A stretch of DNA of 64,000 bases from Amycolatopsis sp. GM8 (GCF_021653975.1 NZ_JAJKFK010000003.1:434001-498000); one strand, 5' to 3'. Positions 1-13,636 are shown, numbered from the stretch's first letter. Made by a program: numbers and translations. Notes: generated by a model from the letters alone, not told the origin.

Positions 1-930
1 CAGCACATCCCGCACCTGCGGGTACGGCATATGCGGGTCGACGTGCAGATCGTCGCCGTCGTCCCAGACCACGAACAGCCCGGGGTCGGCGACCGGCGCG
101 AACATCGTGGCGCGCGTGCCGACCACGATCGGCGCCGAACCCCGCGACACGGCGAGCCACCGCCGGTACCGCTCGGCGGGCCCGAGATCGGCGGACAGCG
201 CGACCACCGCGTCGTTCCCGGCGAGCGCCACGCACGCCCCGTGCACGCGCGCGAGGTCACGCTGGTCCGGCACGACGAGCACCGCGCCGCGGCCCCCGGC
301 GGCCACCACTACCGCCGCCTCGGCCAGCCGCGCCGGCCAGTCCTCCCCCGGCAGCGCCTGCCACACGGCATGCGCCTGCCGGTTCCCGCGCAAGGCTTCG
401 AGGAACGCCGCACCCCGCTGGTAGCGCGCCCAGCCCGCGTCGCCCACAGCGACGGACACCGAGGCCCGCGGACGCGGCGGCTCGGCCTCGGCCTTGGCGT
501 GCCGCGGCGGGATCGCCAGCCGCAGCACGTCGATCAGGGTGCCGCCGTAGCGTTCGGCCACGGTGCGCGCGAGCGCCGCGAGCCGCGGGCCGAGCACCGG
601 CTCGGCGGACGTGACGCGTTCCAGGAACGCCAGTCGCCCGGTGTGCTCGGTGGTGCCGGCCCGCTCGATCAGGAACCCGTCGACCAGCTGCCCGGCGAAC
701 CGGACGCGCACCCGGGCACCGGGCACGGCGTCCGCGTCGAACTTCTCCGGTACCTGGTAGTCGAACGTGCGGTCCAGGTGCGCCAGCTGCACGTCCACGA
801 CGATCCGGGCGATCGGATCGGCCGCGGCCGGCTGCTGCTGTCCCTTGCGTGCGGCTTTCGGTTTGCCCTTGGCCGGTTTCCCCGCGCGCGGCAGATCCCA
901 GAGGGCGGCAGTTTCGGTGCCCTCAGGCAC
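1..930 (-). CDS. priA: Primosomal protein N' (PriA), N-terminal 310 residues, partial
   Basis: PriA-family replication-restart protein that recognises abandoned forks; the gene continues past base 1. The GTG start at 930 overlaps the metK stop by 8 bp, so the two are translationally coupled. After a basic, Ala/Lys-rich lead (residues 1-40) comes the DNA-binding domain, with '[17 protein letters not shown]' near residues 42-58 and '[17 protein letters not shown]' after it. Where helicase PriA has a Walker A GxxGxGKT, this protein reads [13 protein letters not shown] (about residue 190), and the DEAH position reads WDDGDDLH (about 292). The ATPase signature is therefore absent. As I recall, actinobacterial PriA proteins are generally like this, so it is probably a non-helicase fork-binding protein rather than a pseudogene. 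It is the last visible gene of the gmk-rpoZ-coaBC-metK series. Confidence 0.9.
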   Translation of the reverse strand, partial: MPEGTETAALWDLPRAGKPAKGKPKAARKGQQQPAAADPIARIVVDVQLAHLDRTFDYQVPEKFDADAVPGARVRVRFAGQLVDGFLIERAGTTEHTGRLAFLERVTSAEPVLGPRLAALARTVAERYGGTLIDVLRLAIPPRHAKAEAEPPRPRASVSVAVGDAGWARYQRGAAFLEALRGNRQAHAVWQALPGEDWPARLAEAAVVVAAGGRGAVLVVPDQRDLARVHGACVALAGNDAVVALSADLGPAERYRRWLAVSRGSAPIVVGTRATMFAPVADPGLFVVWDDGDDLHVDPHMPYPQVRDVL

Positions 931-2137
931 CGGCGGCGCTGCGCAGCGCGTCGACGCGGTCGGTCGACTCCCACGGCAGGCTCAGCTCGGGGCGGCCGAA
1001 ATGCCCGTACGCCGAGGTCTGCGCGTAGATCGGGCGCAGCAGGTCGAGGTCGCGGATGATCGCGGCCGGGCGCAGGTCGAACACCTGGGTGATCGCGCCC
1101 TGGATCTTCGACGGGTCGACGGTCTCGGTGCCGAACGTCTCCACGAACAGCCCGACCGGCGAGGCCTTGCCGATCGCGTACGCGACCTGCACCTCGACCC
1201 GCGACGCCAGCCCGGCGGCCACCACGTTCTTGGCGACCCAGCGCATCGCGTACGCCGCCGAGCGGTCCACCTTCGACGGGTCCTTGCCGGAGAACGCGCC
1301 GCCGCCGTGGCGGGCCATCCCGCCGTAGGTGTCCACGATGATCTTGCGACCGGTCAGCCCGGCGTCACCCATCGGGCCGCCGACCACGAACCGGCCGGTG
1401 GGGTTCACCAGCAGCCGCACGTCGGTGCTGTCCAGCTCCAGCTTGCCGAGTTCCGGCGCCACGACCTGCTCGCGGATGTCGACGCCGAGCATCGAGTCCA
1501 GGTCGATGCCGTCGGCGTGCTGGCTGGAAACGACGACGGTGTCCAGCCGCACGGCCTGCTCGCCGGCGTACTCGATGGTCACCTGCGTTTTGCCGTCCGG
1601 GCGCAGGTACGGCAGCACCCCGTCCTTGCGGACCTGGGTCAGCCGCTGCGAGAGCCGGTGCGCCAGCGCGATCGGCAACGGCATCAGCTCGGGCGTGTCA
1701 CTGCACGCGTAGCCGAACATCAGCCCCTGATCGCCCGCACCCTGCCGGTCCAGTTCGTCCAGCGCGCTCTCCAGCCGCGACTCGTACGCGGTGTTCACGC
1801 CCTGTGCGATGTCCGGCGACTGCGACCCGATCGCGACGTTCACGCCGCACGAGTTGCCGTCGAACCCCTTGGCCGAGGAGTCGTAGCCGATGTCGAGGAT
1901 CTTCTCCCGCACGATCGTCGGGATGTCCGCGTACGCGTCGGTGGTCACTTCACCGGCGACGTGCACCTGCCCCGTGGTGATCATCGTCTCCACCGCGACC
2001 CGGCTCCGCGGGTCCTTCGACAGCAGCGCGTCGAGCACCGAGTCACTGATCGCGTCGCAGATCTTGTCCGGATGACCTTCGGTCACGGATTCCGACGTGA
2101 ACAACCTGCGGGTCGAGTCGGTCACGGTGCTCGTCAC
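923..2137 (-). CDS. metK: S-adenosylmethionine synthetase
   Basis: Makes S-adenosylmethionine from methionine and ATP in the cytoplasm. The protein is about 404 residues, normal for the family. It carries the N-terminal [10 protein letters not shown] motif with the ATP-contacting His, GEVTT, the conserved [11 protein letters not shown] segment, the [19 protein letters not shown] loop, and a C-terminal [13 protein letters not shown] region. The open frame extends further upstream. I place the start at the GTG giving [13 protein letters not shown], which matches the usual actinobacterial N-terminus, although no strong ribosome site precedes it. It lies 47 bp downstream of coaBC and overlaps the start of priA, so it is a middle gene of the operon. 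Confidence 0.95.
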   Translation of the reverse strand: MTSTVTDSTRRLFTSESVTEGHPDKICDAISDSVLDALLSKDPRSRVAVETMITTGQVHVAGEVTTDAYADIPTIVREKILDIGYDSSAKGFDGNSCGVNVAIGSQSPDIAQGVNTAYESRLESALDELDRQGAGDQGLMFGYACSDTPELMPLPIALAHRLSQRLTQVRKDGVLPYLRPDGKTQVTIEYAGEQAVRLDTVVVSSQHADGIDLDSMLGVDIREQVVAPELGKLELDSTDVRLLVNPTGRFVVGGPMGDAGLTGRKIIVDTYGGMARHGGGAFSGKDPSKVDRSAAYAMRWVAKNVVAAGLASRVEVQVAYAIGKASPVGLFVETFGTETVDPSKIQGAITQVFDLRPAAIIRDLDLLRPIYAQTSAYGHFGRPELSLPWESTDRVDALRSAAGA

Positions 2138-2184
2138 ATCCCATCGTTCGAGGACAACCGGGTCCAGCCTAACCAGGCGGGCCG

Positions 2185-3408
2185 CTACTCCTCGATGAAG
2201 TCTGCCACCGCGTCCCACAGGGTGGCCGCCAGCTGTGATTTCGACCCGAGCGGAATCGGGCGTTCGGTGCCATCGGCGGACAGCAGCCAGCCGGCGTTGT
2301 CCTCCACCTCGAACGCCCTGCCGTCCCCGACGGCGTTGACGACCAGCAGATCGCATCCCTTGCGCTTGAGCTTGGCGCGCGCGTGGTCGAGCACGCTGCC
2401 CTGCTCATCGCCGGTTTCGGCGGCGAACCCGACGATCGCCTGCCCCGGTTTCCGGTGCGCGACCAGCTCGGCGAGGATGTCCGCGTTGCGTTCCAGGGTG
2501 ACCGCGGGATCGGGCCGGTCATCGGATTTCTTTATCTTGTGATCAGCGCGCGTCGCCGGCCGGAAGTCGGCCACGGCGGCGGCCATCACCACGACGTCCG
2601 CGGTCTCGGCGGCCTCGCGCACCGCGACCCGCATCTCCTCGGCGGTCGAGACGTGGCGGAGGTCGGTCCCGGCCGGAGCGGGCAGGTCGGCCGTGTGCCC
2701 GGCGACGAGCGTCACCTGGGCACCCCGCTGCGCGGCGACCCGGGCCAGCGCGTAGCCCTGCTTGCCCGACGACCTGTTGCCCAGGTAGCGCACGGGATCC
2801 AGCGGTTCACGGGTGCCGCCCGCGGAGACCACGACGCGCCGCCCTTCGAGATCGCGCGGCAGCGCGCCCGGCACCGCGAGCAGCAGGCGGGCGAGGTCGA
2901 CGATCTCGGCCGGGTCGGCCAGGCGCCCCTTGCCGGTGTCGGCGCCGGTCAGCCGGCCCGCCGCGGGCTCGGCGACGACGGCGCCGCGGGAACGCAGCAG
3001 CGCGACGTTGTCCCGGGTGGCCGGGTGCTCCCACATCTCGGTGTGCATCGCCGGGAAGAACGCGACCGGGCAGCGCGCGGTGAGCAGCGTGTTCGTCAGC
3101 AGGTCACCGGCGAGGCCGTGCGCGGCACGGGCGAGCAGGTCGGCGGTCGCGGGGACCACCAGGACCAGCTCGGCCTCCTTGCCCACGCGCACGTGCTGCA
3201 CCTCGGGCACCTCGGTGAACACGCCCGTGTGCACCGGATGCCCGGACAGCGCTTCGAACGTGGCCGCGCCGACGAAGTTCAGCGCCGCCTCGGTGGGCAC
3301 GACGCGCACGTCGTGGCCCGACTCGGTGAGGCCGCGCAGCACCTCACAGGCCTTGTAGGCGGCGATGCCGCCGCCCACGCCCAGGACGACCCGGGGCTTG
3401 TCACTCAC
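2185..3408 (-). CDS. coaBC: Bifunctional phosphopantothenoylcysteine decarboxylase / phosphopantothenate-cysteine ligase
   Basis: Carries out two successive steps of coenzyme A synthesis. The N-terminal CoaC half is a flavoprotein decarboxylase with GGIAAYKA, the catalytic-His segment VQHVRVG, and a [13 protein letters not shown] stretch in place of PASANT. The C-terminal CoaB half (from about residue 190) is the ligase, with [26 protein letters not shown] and the lysine-rich KIKKSDDRP motif. At 407 residues it is full length. The GTG start overlaps the rpoZ stop by 8 bp (GTGAGTGA), so translation is probably coupled to rpoZ. Confidence 0.95.
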   Translation of the reverse strand: MSDKPRVVLGVGGGIAAYKACEVLRGLTESGHDVRVVPTEAALNFVGAATFEALSGHPVHTGVFTEVPEVQHVRVGKEAELVLVVPATADLLARAAHGLAGDLLTNTLLTARCPVAFFPAMHTEMWEHPATRDNVALLRSRGAVVAEPAAGRLTGADTGKGRLADPAEIVDLARLLLAVPGALPRDLEGRRVVVSAGGTREPLDPVRYLGNRSSGKQGYALARVAAQRGAQVTLVAGHTADLPAPAGTDLRHVSTAEEMRVAVREAAETADVVVMAAAVADFRPATRADHKIKKSDDRPDPAVTLERNADILAELVAHRKPGQAIVGFAAETGDEQGSVLDHARAKLKRKGCDLLVVNAVGDGRAFEVEDNAGWLLSADGTERPIPLGSKSQLAATLWDAVADFIEE

Positions 3409-3673
3409 CTTCGGTGTGCTCGAGCAGGCTGCCGTGGATCTCGCGCAGCGCGATCGACAGCGGCTTCTCGCGCGGGCCCGGCTCGACCAGCGGGCCGACG
3501 TACTCGAGCAGGCCCTCGCCGAGCTGGGCGTAGTAGTCGTTGATCTGGCGGGCCCGCTTGGCGGCGTAGATCACCAGTGCGTACTTGGAGCTGACCTTGG
3601 CCAGCAGGTCGTCGATCGGCGGGTTGGTGATGCCTTCGAGCTCTTCACCATGGGTACCCAGCGCTGAGGTCAC
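3401..3673 (-). CDS. rpoZ: DNA-directed RNA polymerase omega subunit
   Basis: The small subunit that helps assemble RNA polymerase by chaperoning beta-prime. I start it at the GTG at 3673 ([24 protein letters not shown]), which has GGGAG eight bases upstream. The frame is open further upstream, but that would run into the gmk end region. The resulting 90 residues match actinobacterial omega. Visible motifs are [25 protein letters not shown] and the C-terminal [12 protein letters not shown]. It lies between gmk and coaBC, the standard actinobacterial order. Confidence 0.95.
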   Translation of the reverse strand: MTSALGTHGEELEGITNPPIDDLLAKVSSKYALVIYAAKRARQINDYYAQLGEGLLEYVGPLVEPGPREKPLSIALREIHGSLLEHTEGE

Positions 3674-3713
3674 TCGTGTTGCTCCCGAATCATGAGAAGT
3701 CAGGCTTTCGAAG

Positions 3714-4358
3714 TCAGTTCGAAAGGTCACTGTTCATCAAGTCTAACAACTGCCGTGCGGCTTCTCGCACGTCGGCGTTGACGACCCGCGCTTCGAACTC
3801 CCCCGCCGCGGCCAGTTCGCGCTCGGCCTCGGCGAGGCGGGCCCGCACGGCCTCCTCCTCTTCGGTGCCGCGGCCGGTGAGCCGGCCGACCAGCTCGTCC
3901 CAGGACGGCGGCATCAGCATCACCAGCCGGGCGCCGGGCATCGCCTCGCGGATCTGGCGGGCGCCCTGCAGCTCGATCTCGAGCACCGCGGGCCTGCCGT
4001 CCGCCAGCGCCCGTTCGACGGGCAACCGGGGGGTGCCGTAGCAGTTGCCGGCGAACTCGGCGTGTTCCAGCAGCTCACCGGCCCCGACCATCTTGTCGAA
4101 CATGGGCCGGTCGATGAAGTGGTAGTGCGCCCCGTCGACCTCGCCCGGCCGGGGCCGGCGGGTGGTGACGGAGACACTGAAGTAGATGTCCGGGTCCATC
4201 CGCCGCAACTCGCTGACGACGCTGGACTTACCCACCCCGGAAGGACCCGAGACGACGGTGAGCCGGCGCCTGGGACGCTGCCCCGGAGCCGGCTCACCGT
4301 GCGTCGCACGGCCGGTCGGACCGGCCGCTGCCACGTGGTCGTCGTGTGTGTCGCTCAC
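3714..4358 (-). CDS. gmk: Guanylate kinase
   Basis: Phosphorylates GMP to GDP with ATP. P-loop [10 protein letters not shown] lies near residues 38-47. The GMP-binding segment [21 protein letters not shown] and the lid region follow. The protein is 214 residues, with a ~30-residue N-terminal extension rich in Gly/Pro/Arg that is common in actinobacteria. The GTG start overlaps the mihF stop by 4 bp (GTGA), implying coupled translation. Confidence 0.95.
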   Translation of the reverse strand: MSDTHDDHVAAAGPTGRATHGEPAPGQRPRRRLTVVSGPSGVGKSSVVSELRRMDPDIYFSVSVTTRRPRPGEVDGAHYHFIDRPMFDKMVGAGELLEHAEFAGNCYGTPRLPVERALADGRPAVLEIELQGARQIREAMPGARLVMLMPPSWDELVGRLTGRGTEEEEAVRARLAEAERELAAAGEFEARVVNADVREAARQLLDLMNSDLSN

Positions 4359-4672
4359 TCGCCGTTGAACTCGGCCAGCAGCGCCTTGCGCTGCCGGTCA
4401 CCAAGGCCGCGGAGCCGCCGGCTCGGCGCGATCTCCAGGCGTTCCATCGTCTGCTGAGCACGCTTCTTGCCGACGCCGGGGAGGGCCTCGAGCAGGGCGG
4501 ACACCTTCATCTTGCCGAGAACCTCGTCCTCGTCCGCCTGCTTGAGCACGTCGGTGAGAGTGGTACCGCCCCGCTTGAGGCGTTCCTTGAGCTCGGCACG
4601 GGCACGACGGGCGGCAGCGGCCTTCTCCAGCGCTGCCTTGCGCTGTTCCTCGGTCAGCTGGGGAAGTGCCAC
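4355..4672 (-). CDS. mihF: Actinobacterial integration host factor (mIHF)
   Basis: Nucleoid-associated DNA-binding protein of the mycobacterial IHF type, with a single helix-two-turn-helix domain. The open frame begins earlier, but the start is decided by ACGGAGGAAAAC in front of GTG at 4672, giving VALPQLTEEQRKAALEKAAAA and a 105-residue protein of the usual length. The core SALLEALPGVGKKRAQQTMERLEI is the DNA-binding helix-turn region, and GLGDRQRKALLAEF ends the protein. It heads the gmk-rpoZ-coaBC-metK-priA series and is separated from pyrF by 179 bp containing palindromes, so it probably has its own promoter. Confidence 0.93.
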   Translation of the reverse strand: MALPQLTEEQRKAALEKAAAARRARAELKERLKRGGTTLTDVLKQADEDEVLGKMKVSALLEALPGVGKKRAQQTMERLEIAPSRRLRGLGDRQRKALLAEFNGE

Positions 4673-4715
4673 GTTTTCCTCCGTAGTACTCAAAATTCCG
4701 GGTGGGTGACGCGAC

Positions 4716-4749
4716 GGTACCCACCCCCGGGTACCCGCCACAATGCGGG
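4716..4749 (-). promoter_or_regulatory. Paired inverted repeats in the mihF leader
   Basis: Two adjacent inverted repeats lie 44-77 bases upstream of the mihF start. One is GGTACCC-N6-GGGTACC (4716-4735). The other is CCCGC-N6-GCGGG (4734-4749), and the two overlap by two bases. A TAATAT hexamer on the minus strand at 4786-4781 could be a -10 element, without a convincing -35. They may be an operator, a leader hairpin or an attenuator; the sequence alone does not decide. Confidence 0.4.
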
Positions 4750-4851
4750 GGTGGCCGGTCAGTTCCCGGTCCGGGGCCTGATATTAACCCTCCCGCGGGC
4801 TGCCGTCCCCGGTTCCGGAAACACTCTCCGGTCCGGCCGCCGGGCCACCGC

Positions 4852-5708
4852 TCACGTAATGGACGACTGGATCTCGCGTACCGCCGCGCGCAGCGCCGCG
4901 GGATCCGGTCCACGGCGCAGGAGGTCCCTCGACGATGCCGGGAGCACACCCGGGAGCCCTTCGCCGAACAGCGCCCGCAGATCGCTCACGGTGGCTCCCT
5001 GGGCGCCGAAACCGGGCGCCAGGACGGGCCCGTTCAGGGCGCTCAGGTCCAGCTCGCCGGGGGTGACGGTGGCCCCGACGACCACCCCGGCGTCGCCGAG
5101 CACGGGCACGCCCTCGTTCACCGCCGCGGCCTCGTCCACTATGGACTGCGCTACAGTCTTTCCGTTGGGCAGCAACGCGTTCTGCACCGCCGCGGCCTCC
5201 GGATTGGAGGTCCGGGCGAGCACGAACACGCCCCGGCCCTCGGCGCGCGCGGTCTCGATCGCGGGGGCGAGCGAGCCGAACCCGAGATACGGCGAGATCG
5301 TCACCGCGTCGGCCGCGAGCGGGCTGTGACCGTTCAGATACGCGGCGGCGTACGCGCCCATGGTGGAGCCGATGTCGCCGCGTTTGACGTCCAGCAGGAC
5401 GAGCGCGCCGGCGTCCTGGGCGTGGGCGATCACCCGCTCCAGGACGGCGATCCCCGGGGCTCCGTACGCCTCGAAAAACGCCGATTGGGGCTTGATCACG
5501 GCCGTTTCGGGCGCAAGCACGTCCGTCGCGGCAAGCGCGAACTTTTCCAGTCCGGACACATTCCGGGGCAGGTCCCAGGCGTCGAGAAGCCCTGGATGCG
5601 GGTCGATTCCGGCGCACAACGCGCCCCGTTCCCGGATTTTGCCCGCCAACCTTCGCCCGAACGGAGCAGTCAACGATGCCTGACCGTTTCCCGGGACTGC
5701 CCGTGCGG

Positions 5709-5712
<4 letters not shown>
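4852..5712 (-). CDS. pyrF: Orotidine 5'-phosphate decarboxylase (type 2)
   Basis: Final step of UMP synthesis, decarboxylating OMP. It has 286 residues, in the size class of the mycobacterial type 2 enzyme rather than the ~230-residue E. coli type. Motifs are CAGIDPHP near the N-terminus, [14 protein letters not shown], and the catalytic [14 protein letters not shown] (Asp-Lys-Asp). The phosphate-binding region [11 protein letters not shown] lies near the C-terminus. Its ATG overlaps the carB stop by 4 bp (ATGA). It is the last pyr gene before the gap ahead of mihF. Confidence 0.95.
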
Positions 5713-9037
<3,325 letters not shown>

Positions 9038-9038
<1 letters not shown>

Positions 9039-10153
9039 CAGCTGGCTTTCTCCATCAGTTGCACGAATTCGTCGAACAGCGGCGCCGCGTCGTGCGGGCC
9101 GGCCGCCGCTTCGGGGTGGTACTGCACCGAGAACGCGGGCACGTCGGCGCAGCGCACGCCCTCGACGGTGCCGTCGTTCGGGCAGTAGTGGCTGATCTTC
9201 GCGGCGCCGAAGGGCGAGTCGAAGATCTGGCCCGGCTCGCCTTCCAGGGCGAACCCGTGGTTCTGCGCGGTGATCGCGACCTTCCCGGTGTCGGTGTCGA
9301 TGACCGGGATGTTGATGCCGCGGTGCCCGTAGCGCATCTTGTAGGTCTCCAGCCCCAGCGCGCGGCCGAGGATCTGGTTGCCGAAGCAGATGCCGAACAG
9401 CGGGATCTCGCGGCGCAGCGTCTCGCCGGTCAGCGCGATCGCGTGCGCCTGGGTCTCCGGGTCGCCCGGGCCGTTGGACAGGAACACCCCGTCCGGCTCG
9501 ACCGCCAGCAGGTCGTCGATCGTGCTCGCCGCGGGCAGCACGTGCACCTCGATCCCGCGGCGGCTCAGCTGCCGCGGGGTGTTGGCCTTGATGCCCAGAT
9601 CCAGCGCCGCCACCCGGAACCGCCGCTCCCCCTGCGCCGCGACCACGTACGGCTGAGCGGTGGTGACCTCGCCGGCCAGGTCCGCGCCCTTCATGGGCGG
9701 GCTCGCCAGCACCTCGTTCACCATCGAGTCCACATCGGCCAGCGCGTCGCCGGAGAACACCCCGGACCGCATCGCGCCGCGCTCGCGCAGGTGCCGGGTC
9801 AGCGTCCGGGTGTCCACTCCGGACACCCCGACGATCCCTTGCCGCACAAGCTCTTCGTCCAGCGAACGGCGCGAGCGCCAGTTCGACGGGGTCCGTGCCG
9901 GGTCGCGCACCACGTAGCCGCGCACCCAGATCCGGGCCGACTCGTCGTCCTCGTCGTTCCACCCGGTGTTGCCGATCTGCGGCGCCGTCTGCACCACGAT
10001 CTGCCCGCAGTAGGACGGATCGGTCAGCGTCTCCTGGTAACCGGTCATCCCGGTGCAGAACACCGCCTCGCCCAGCGACCGGCCCGGCGCCCCGTACGCG
10101 GAGCCACGGAACACCCGGCCGTCCTCCAAGACCAGCGCGGCTGGCGTCCTCAC
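9038..10153 (-). CDS. carA: Carbamoyl-phosphate synthase small (glutaminase) subunit
   Basis: Releases ammonia from glutamine for CarB. The N-terminal CPSase small-chain domain ([41 protein letters not shown]) is followed by a class I glutamine amidotransferase domain with FLSNGPGDP, the nucleophile motif [16 protein letters not shown] and the C-terminal catalytic VQYHPEA. It has 371 residues. The GTG start overlaps the upstream gene by 4 bp and has GGAGG six bases ahead. It supplies pyrimidine and arginine synthesis alike. Confidence 0.96.
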
Positions 10154-10650
10154 TGGGCCCCTCCCTTGATCTCACTGCTCAGGCCTTCGATCCACTGTGG
10201 ATAGTCACCGTGGTCGTCCCCGCGGAACCCCGTGTCCAGTTCCACCTCGCCGAGGCGCCACCGGATGATCAGCAGGCTGTCGGTGCCCATCACCTTCCCG
10301 GCGATCGCGCTGCCGCGGCGGACCTCGGTGATCGCGTCCCGCGGGATCCAGAACCCGGGCGCGCCCGCGCGGTCGACCTCGACCCCGCCGGAGTAGCTGC
10401 GCAGCACCGCCCGGCCGCGCAGGCCCGTGCCGCGGGTGACGATCCGGTTCTGCCAGTCGTCCGCGGTGGTGGTGCTGACGTAGAGGCCCGTCGCCGTCAG
10501 GTCCGGCTCGCCCGGTTCGTCGGGCACCGGCGGGAACGGCGGCACGAGAACGCTCTGCGATCGTGCCCTTCGCCGCCAGCCCAGCCGCATGCCCCACACG
10601 GCGAGCAGGAAGAAGACCAGCACGACGAGGACCAAGATGAAGCGTTCCAT
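10150..10650 (-). CDS. Membrane-anchored PH-like domain protein of the pyr operon
   Basis: A 166-residue protein with one N-terminal membrane helix ([18 protein letters not shown], residues 4-21), then a basic stretch and a soluble domain of beta strands ([31 protein letters not shown]) typical of PH-like transporter-associated proteins. A homologue lies between pyrC and carA in Mycobacterium (Rv1382, recalled as a putative export or membrane protein), so the position is conserved although the function is not known to me. The start ATG shares one base with the pyrC stop TAA, and the stop overlaps carA. Such coupling implies co-expression with UMP synthesis. Confidence 0.8.
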   Translation of the reverse strand: MERFILVLVVLVFFLLAVWGMRLGWRRRARSQSVLVPPFPPVPDEPGEPDLTATGLYVSTTTADDWQNRIVTRGTGLRGRAVLRSYSGGVEVDRAGAPGFWIPRDAITEVRRGSAIAGKVMGTDSLLIIRWRLGEVELDTGFRGDDHGDYPQWIEGLSSEIKGGAQ

Positions 10651-11942
10651 TACCCAATCTTCCCTTCACGCGCGGTGATACGCCCGCGCAGCAGCGTGAG
10701 TGTCACCACGCCCGGCAGCCGCATCCCCTCATACGGGGTGTTGGCCGCGAGGCTCGCGAGCTCCGCGCCCCGGACCGTCCAGGCGGCGTCCGGGTCGACC
10801 AGCACCAGGTTCGCGGGCTCGCCGGTGACCAGCGGGCGGCCCTGATCGGGCAGCCCCGCGATCTCCGCCGGCCGCTCGCTCATCACGCGGGCCACCCCGC
10901 GCCAGTCGAGCAGGCCCGTGGCGACCATGGTTTCGGTGACCACCGACAGTGCGGTCTGCAGCCCGAGCATGCCGGGCTTCGCGGCCGCCCACTCGCAGTC
11001 CTTGTCCTGCACCGGATGCGGCGCGTGGTCGGTGGCGACGCAGTCGATGACGCCCTCGGCCAGCGCGGCGCGCAGCCGTGCCGCGTCCCCGCCCGTGCGC
11101 AGCGGCGGGTTGACTTTGTTGACCGGGTCGTAGGTGGCCAGCCGCTCGTCGGTGAGCAGCAGGTGATGCGGCGTGACCTCGGCGGAAATGAACCCCGGGC
11201 CCTGCCTGTTCTTCGCCCAGCGCAGCACGTCGACGGTGCCCGCCGTGGAGACGTGACAGACGTGCAGCCGGGCCCCGGCGTGCTGGGCCAGCAGGCAGTC
11301 CCGCGCGACGATCGACTCCTCGGCCGAGGCGGGCCAGCCCGCGTACCCGAGCCGCGACGCGATCTCGCCTTCGTGTGCCTGCGCCCCGACGGTGAGCCGG
11401 GGCTCCTCGGCGTGCTGCGCGATCACCGCGTTCAGCGCCGTCGAGTACTCCAGCGCGCGCCGCATGATCAGCGGGTCGGCCACGCAGTGCCCGTCGTCGG
11501 AGAACATCCGCACCCCGGCCGCGGACTTGGCCATCGTCCCCAGCTCGGCGAGCTTCTCGCCGTTCAGGCCGACCGTCACCGCGCCGACCGGGTGTACGTC
11601 GACCAGCCCGGTCTCGCGGCCGCGCCGCCACACGTGCTCGACGACCACCGCGTTGTCGGCGACCGGATCGGTGTTGGCCATGGCGAATACGGCGGTGTAC
11701 CCGCCGAGCGCCGCGGCGGCCGAGCCGGTTTCGATCGTCTCGGCGTCCTCGCGGCCGGGTTCGCGCAGGTGGGTGTGCAGGTCGACGAAACCGGGCAGCA
11801 GCACCTGGCCCGCGGCGTCGATCACCTCGGCGTCCTCGGGCGGCTCGACCGAGCCGATGGCGCTGATGAGCCCATCGGCGACCAGGACGTCGACCGGATC
11901 GCCCTCGCCGTAGAGCCGGGCACCCCTGATCAGCACACTCAC
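10650..11942 (-). CDS. pyrC: Dihydroorotase
   Basis: Zinc amidohydrolase that cyclises carbamoyl aspartate to dihydroorotate. The start is the GTG at 11942 ([14 protein letters not shown]), overlapping the pyrB stop by 4 bp, and gives 430 residues. Metal ligands are in [13 protein letters not shown] (about residues 56-68) and in later histidines ([16 protein letters not shown]). The catalytic aspartate is in [10 protein letters not shown]. This is the long class I form. It acts after PyrB in the same operon. Confidence 0.95.
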   Translation of the reverse strand: MSVLIRGARLYGEGDPVDVLVADGLISAIGSVEPPEDAEVIDAAGQVLLPGFVDLHTHLREPGREDAETIETGSAAAALGGYTAVFAMANTDPVADNAVVVEHVWRRGRETGLVDVHPVGAVTVGLNGEKLAELGTMAKSAAGVRMFSDDGHCVADPLIMRRALEYSTALNAVIAQHAEEPRLTVGAQAHEGEIASRLGYAGWPASAEESIVARDCLLAQHAGARLHVCHVSTAGTVDVLRWAKNRQGPGFISAEVTPHHLLLTDERLATYDPVNKVNPPLRTGGDAARLRAALAEGVIDCVATDHAPHPVQDKDCEWAAAKPGMLGLQTALSVVTETMVATGLLDWRGVARVMSERPAEIAGLPDQGRPLVTGEPANLVLVDPDAAWTVRGAELASLAANTPYEGMRLPGVVTLTLLRGRITAREGKIG

Positions 11943-12868
11943 TTCTCGTCCTCCCCCGCCAGCAGGTGGTACAGCACGGCCATCCGCACGTGCACCCCGT
12001 TGCGGACCTGTTCGGTGATCGCCGACGACGGCGCGTCGGCCACCGCCGAGGCGATCTCCATCCCGCGTAGCATCGGCCCCGGGTGCAGCACCACGGCATG
12101 CTCGGGCAGCATCTTCAGCCGCTGCTCGCTGAGCCCGTAGGCGATCGAGTACTCGCGTGCCGACGGAAAGAACCCGCCGTGCATCCGCTCCGCCTGCACC
12201 CGCAGCATCATCACCGCGTCCACTCCCGGCAGCTCCGCGTCCAGTTCGTGCGAGACCGTCACCGGCAGCGCCTCGACCCCGGGCGGCAGCAGTGTCGGCG
12301 GCGCGACCAGCACCACCTCGGCGCCGAGCGCGGTCAGCAGGTGGATGTTCGAGCGCGCGACCCGGCTGTGCAGCACGTCGCCGACGATCGCGACCCGGCG
12401 GCCGTCCAGCGTCCCGAGCCGTTCCCGCAGGGTCGCCGCGTCGAGCAGCGCCTGCGTCGGGTGCTCGTGCATCCCGTCCCCGGCGTTGACGACCGCGGTG
12501 CCCGCCTCGTCGAGCCAGCCCGCGAGCCGCTGGGCGGCACCCGAGGCCGGGTGCCGGATGATCACACAGTCCGCGCCCGCCGCGGCGAGCGTCAGCGCGG
12601 TGTCGCGCAGCGACTCGCCCTTGCTCACCGACGACGCGCTCGACGACACGTTGATCACGTCGGCGCTCATCCACTTCCCCGCGATCTCGAACGAGACCCG
12701 GGTGCGAGTGGAGTTCTCGTAGAACAGCGTGATCACGGTGCGGCCGCGCAGCGTCGGCAGCTTGCGCACCTCGCGGCCGAGCAGCGTCCGCTTCAGCTCG
12801 TCGGCGGTGTCGAGCACCGCGGTGGCGAGCGCGGGCTCCAGCCCGTCGGTGGCCAGCAGGTGCTTCAT
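11939..12868 (-). CDS. pyrB: Aspartate carbamoyltransferase catalytic subunit
   Basis: Condenses aspartate with carbamoyl phosphate. It has 309 residues. The carbamoyl-phosphate loop [13 protein letters not shown] lies near residues 49-61, with the SKGESLRDT loop and the [10 protein letters not shown] motif following. There is no pyrI regulatory subunit nearby, in line with actinobacterial control at the RNA level by PyrR. Its ATG overlaps the pyrR stop by 4 bp. Confidence 0.96.
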   Translation of the reverse strand: MKHLLATDGLEPALATAVLDTADELKRTLLGREVRKLPTLRGRTVITLFYENSTRTRVSFEIAGKWMSADVINVSSSASSVSKGESLRDTALTLAAAGADCVIIRHPASGAAQRLAGWLDEAGTAVVNAGDGMHEHPTQALLDAATLRERLGTLDGRRVAIVGDVLHSRVARSNIHLLTALGAEVVLVAPPTLLPPGVEALPVTVSHELDAELPGVDAVMMLRVQAERMHGGFFPSAREYSIAYGLSEQRLKMLPEHAVVLHPGPMLRGMEIASAVADAPSSAITEQVRNGVHVRMAVLYHLLAGEDEK

Positions 12869-13455
12869 ACGCTTTCCCCCTTTCCCCGCAGCACCACGGC
12901 ATCCCGTCCGTCCACTTCGGACACCAGCACGTGCACCTCTTCCGCACGGGAGGTGGGCACGTTCTTGCCCACGTAGTCGGCCCGGATCGGGAACTCGCGG
13001 TGCCCCCGGTCCACCAGCACCGCCAGTTGCACCGAGCGGGGGCGGCCGTGATCGCGCAGGGCGTCGAGGGCGGCGCGCACGGTGCGGCCGGAGAACAGCA
13101 CGTCGTCGACCAGGATCACCACCCGGTCGTCGATACCGGTGACGGGCAGCTGGGTCGAGGCGAGCGGACGCGGCGGGCGGCGGCGCAGATCGTCGCGGTA
13201 GAGCGTGATGTCCAGGGCGCCGGTCGGCGGCGCGACACCGGCGAACTCGGCGATCCGCGCGGCCAGCCGGTCGGCCAGCGGGGTGCCGCGGGTGGGGATC
13301 CCGAGTAACACGGGCAGATCACCCGATTCGGCACCCAATGCGGTCTTCTCGATGACCTGATGGGCCATTCGGGCGATGGTGCGCGCGACGTCGCCAGAGG
13401 AGAGCAGTTCCCGCTCGCCGTCCGGCTCCGCCGCGCCACGAGGGCGTGACGCCAC
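12865..13455 (-). CDS. pyrR: Bifunctional pyr operon regulator / uracil phosphoribosyltransferase
   Basis: UMP-responsive RNA-binding regulator with weak uracil phosphoribosyltransferase activity. The PRPP-binding motif [20 protein letters not shown] is intact near residues 111-130. It has 196 residues and starts with GTG at 13455, with AAGGAG six bases upstream. It is the first gene of the pyr operon. Directly upstream is a hairpin resembling a PyrR-binding loop, placed so that bound PyrR would cover the ribosome site. Confidence 0.95.
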   Translation of the reverse strand: MASRPRGAAEPDGERELLSSGDVARTIARMAHQVIEKTALGAESGDLPVLLGIPTRGTPLADRLAARIAEFAGVAPPTGALDITLYRDDLRRRPPRPLASTQLPVTGIDDRVVILVDDVLFSGRTVRAALDALRDHGRPRSVQLAVLVDRGHREFPIRADYVGKNVPTSRAEEVHVLVSEVDGRDAVVLRGKGESV

Positions 13456-13467
13456 GGCAGACTCCTT

Positions 13468-13487
13468 CCCCGCCTCACGGGACGGGC
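13468..13487 (-). promoter_or_regulatory. PyrR-binding RNA hairpin in the pyr leader
   Basis: On the minus strand the leader reads CCCG-TCCCGTGAGG-CGGG just upstream of the pyrR ribosome site (AAGGAG). The loop sequence TCCCGTGAGG fits the PyrR-loop consensus UCCNGNGAGG recalled from Bacillus and mycobacterial pyr leaders, and a short stem closes it. No terminator/antiterminator pair is visible. The mode would therefore be translational repression, as reported for mycobacteria. Confidence 0.7.
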
Positions 13488-13621
13488 CTTAAAGGATGTC
13501 GACTCCCTGCTTGGCCAGGAAATCTGCTTGACAATAACAGGCGGTGCCGGGCGGCTGAGCGGGTGGTATGCACCCCTCCCGGGGCAGCAATTGCTTGACC
13601 TGGTGACGACAATGCGTAACC

Positions 13622-13636
13622 ATTACTCTGAGTATT
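13622..13636 (+). promoter_or_regulatory. BldD-box-like palindrome upstream of bldD
   Basis: ATTACTCTGAGTATT is a near-perfect palindrome around the core ACTCTGAGT. It fits the BldD operator pattern TNACNCWGNGTNA (recalled from Streptomyces) except at the last base. It lies 63 bases before the bldD ATG and just downstream of a TTGACC hexamer (13595-13600), so it could overlap the promoter and allow autorepression. GTAA-CCA-TTAC, partly overlapping it, is a second short palindrome. Confidence 0.6.

Noticed and set aside
13528..13533. TTGACA upstream of bldD as its promoter
   Set aside because: No -10-like hexamer at 16-19 bp; TTGACC at 13595 nearer the BldD box is the better candidate.
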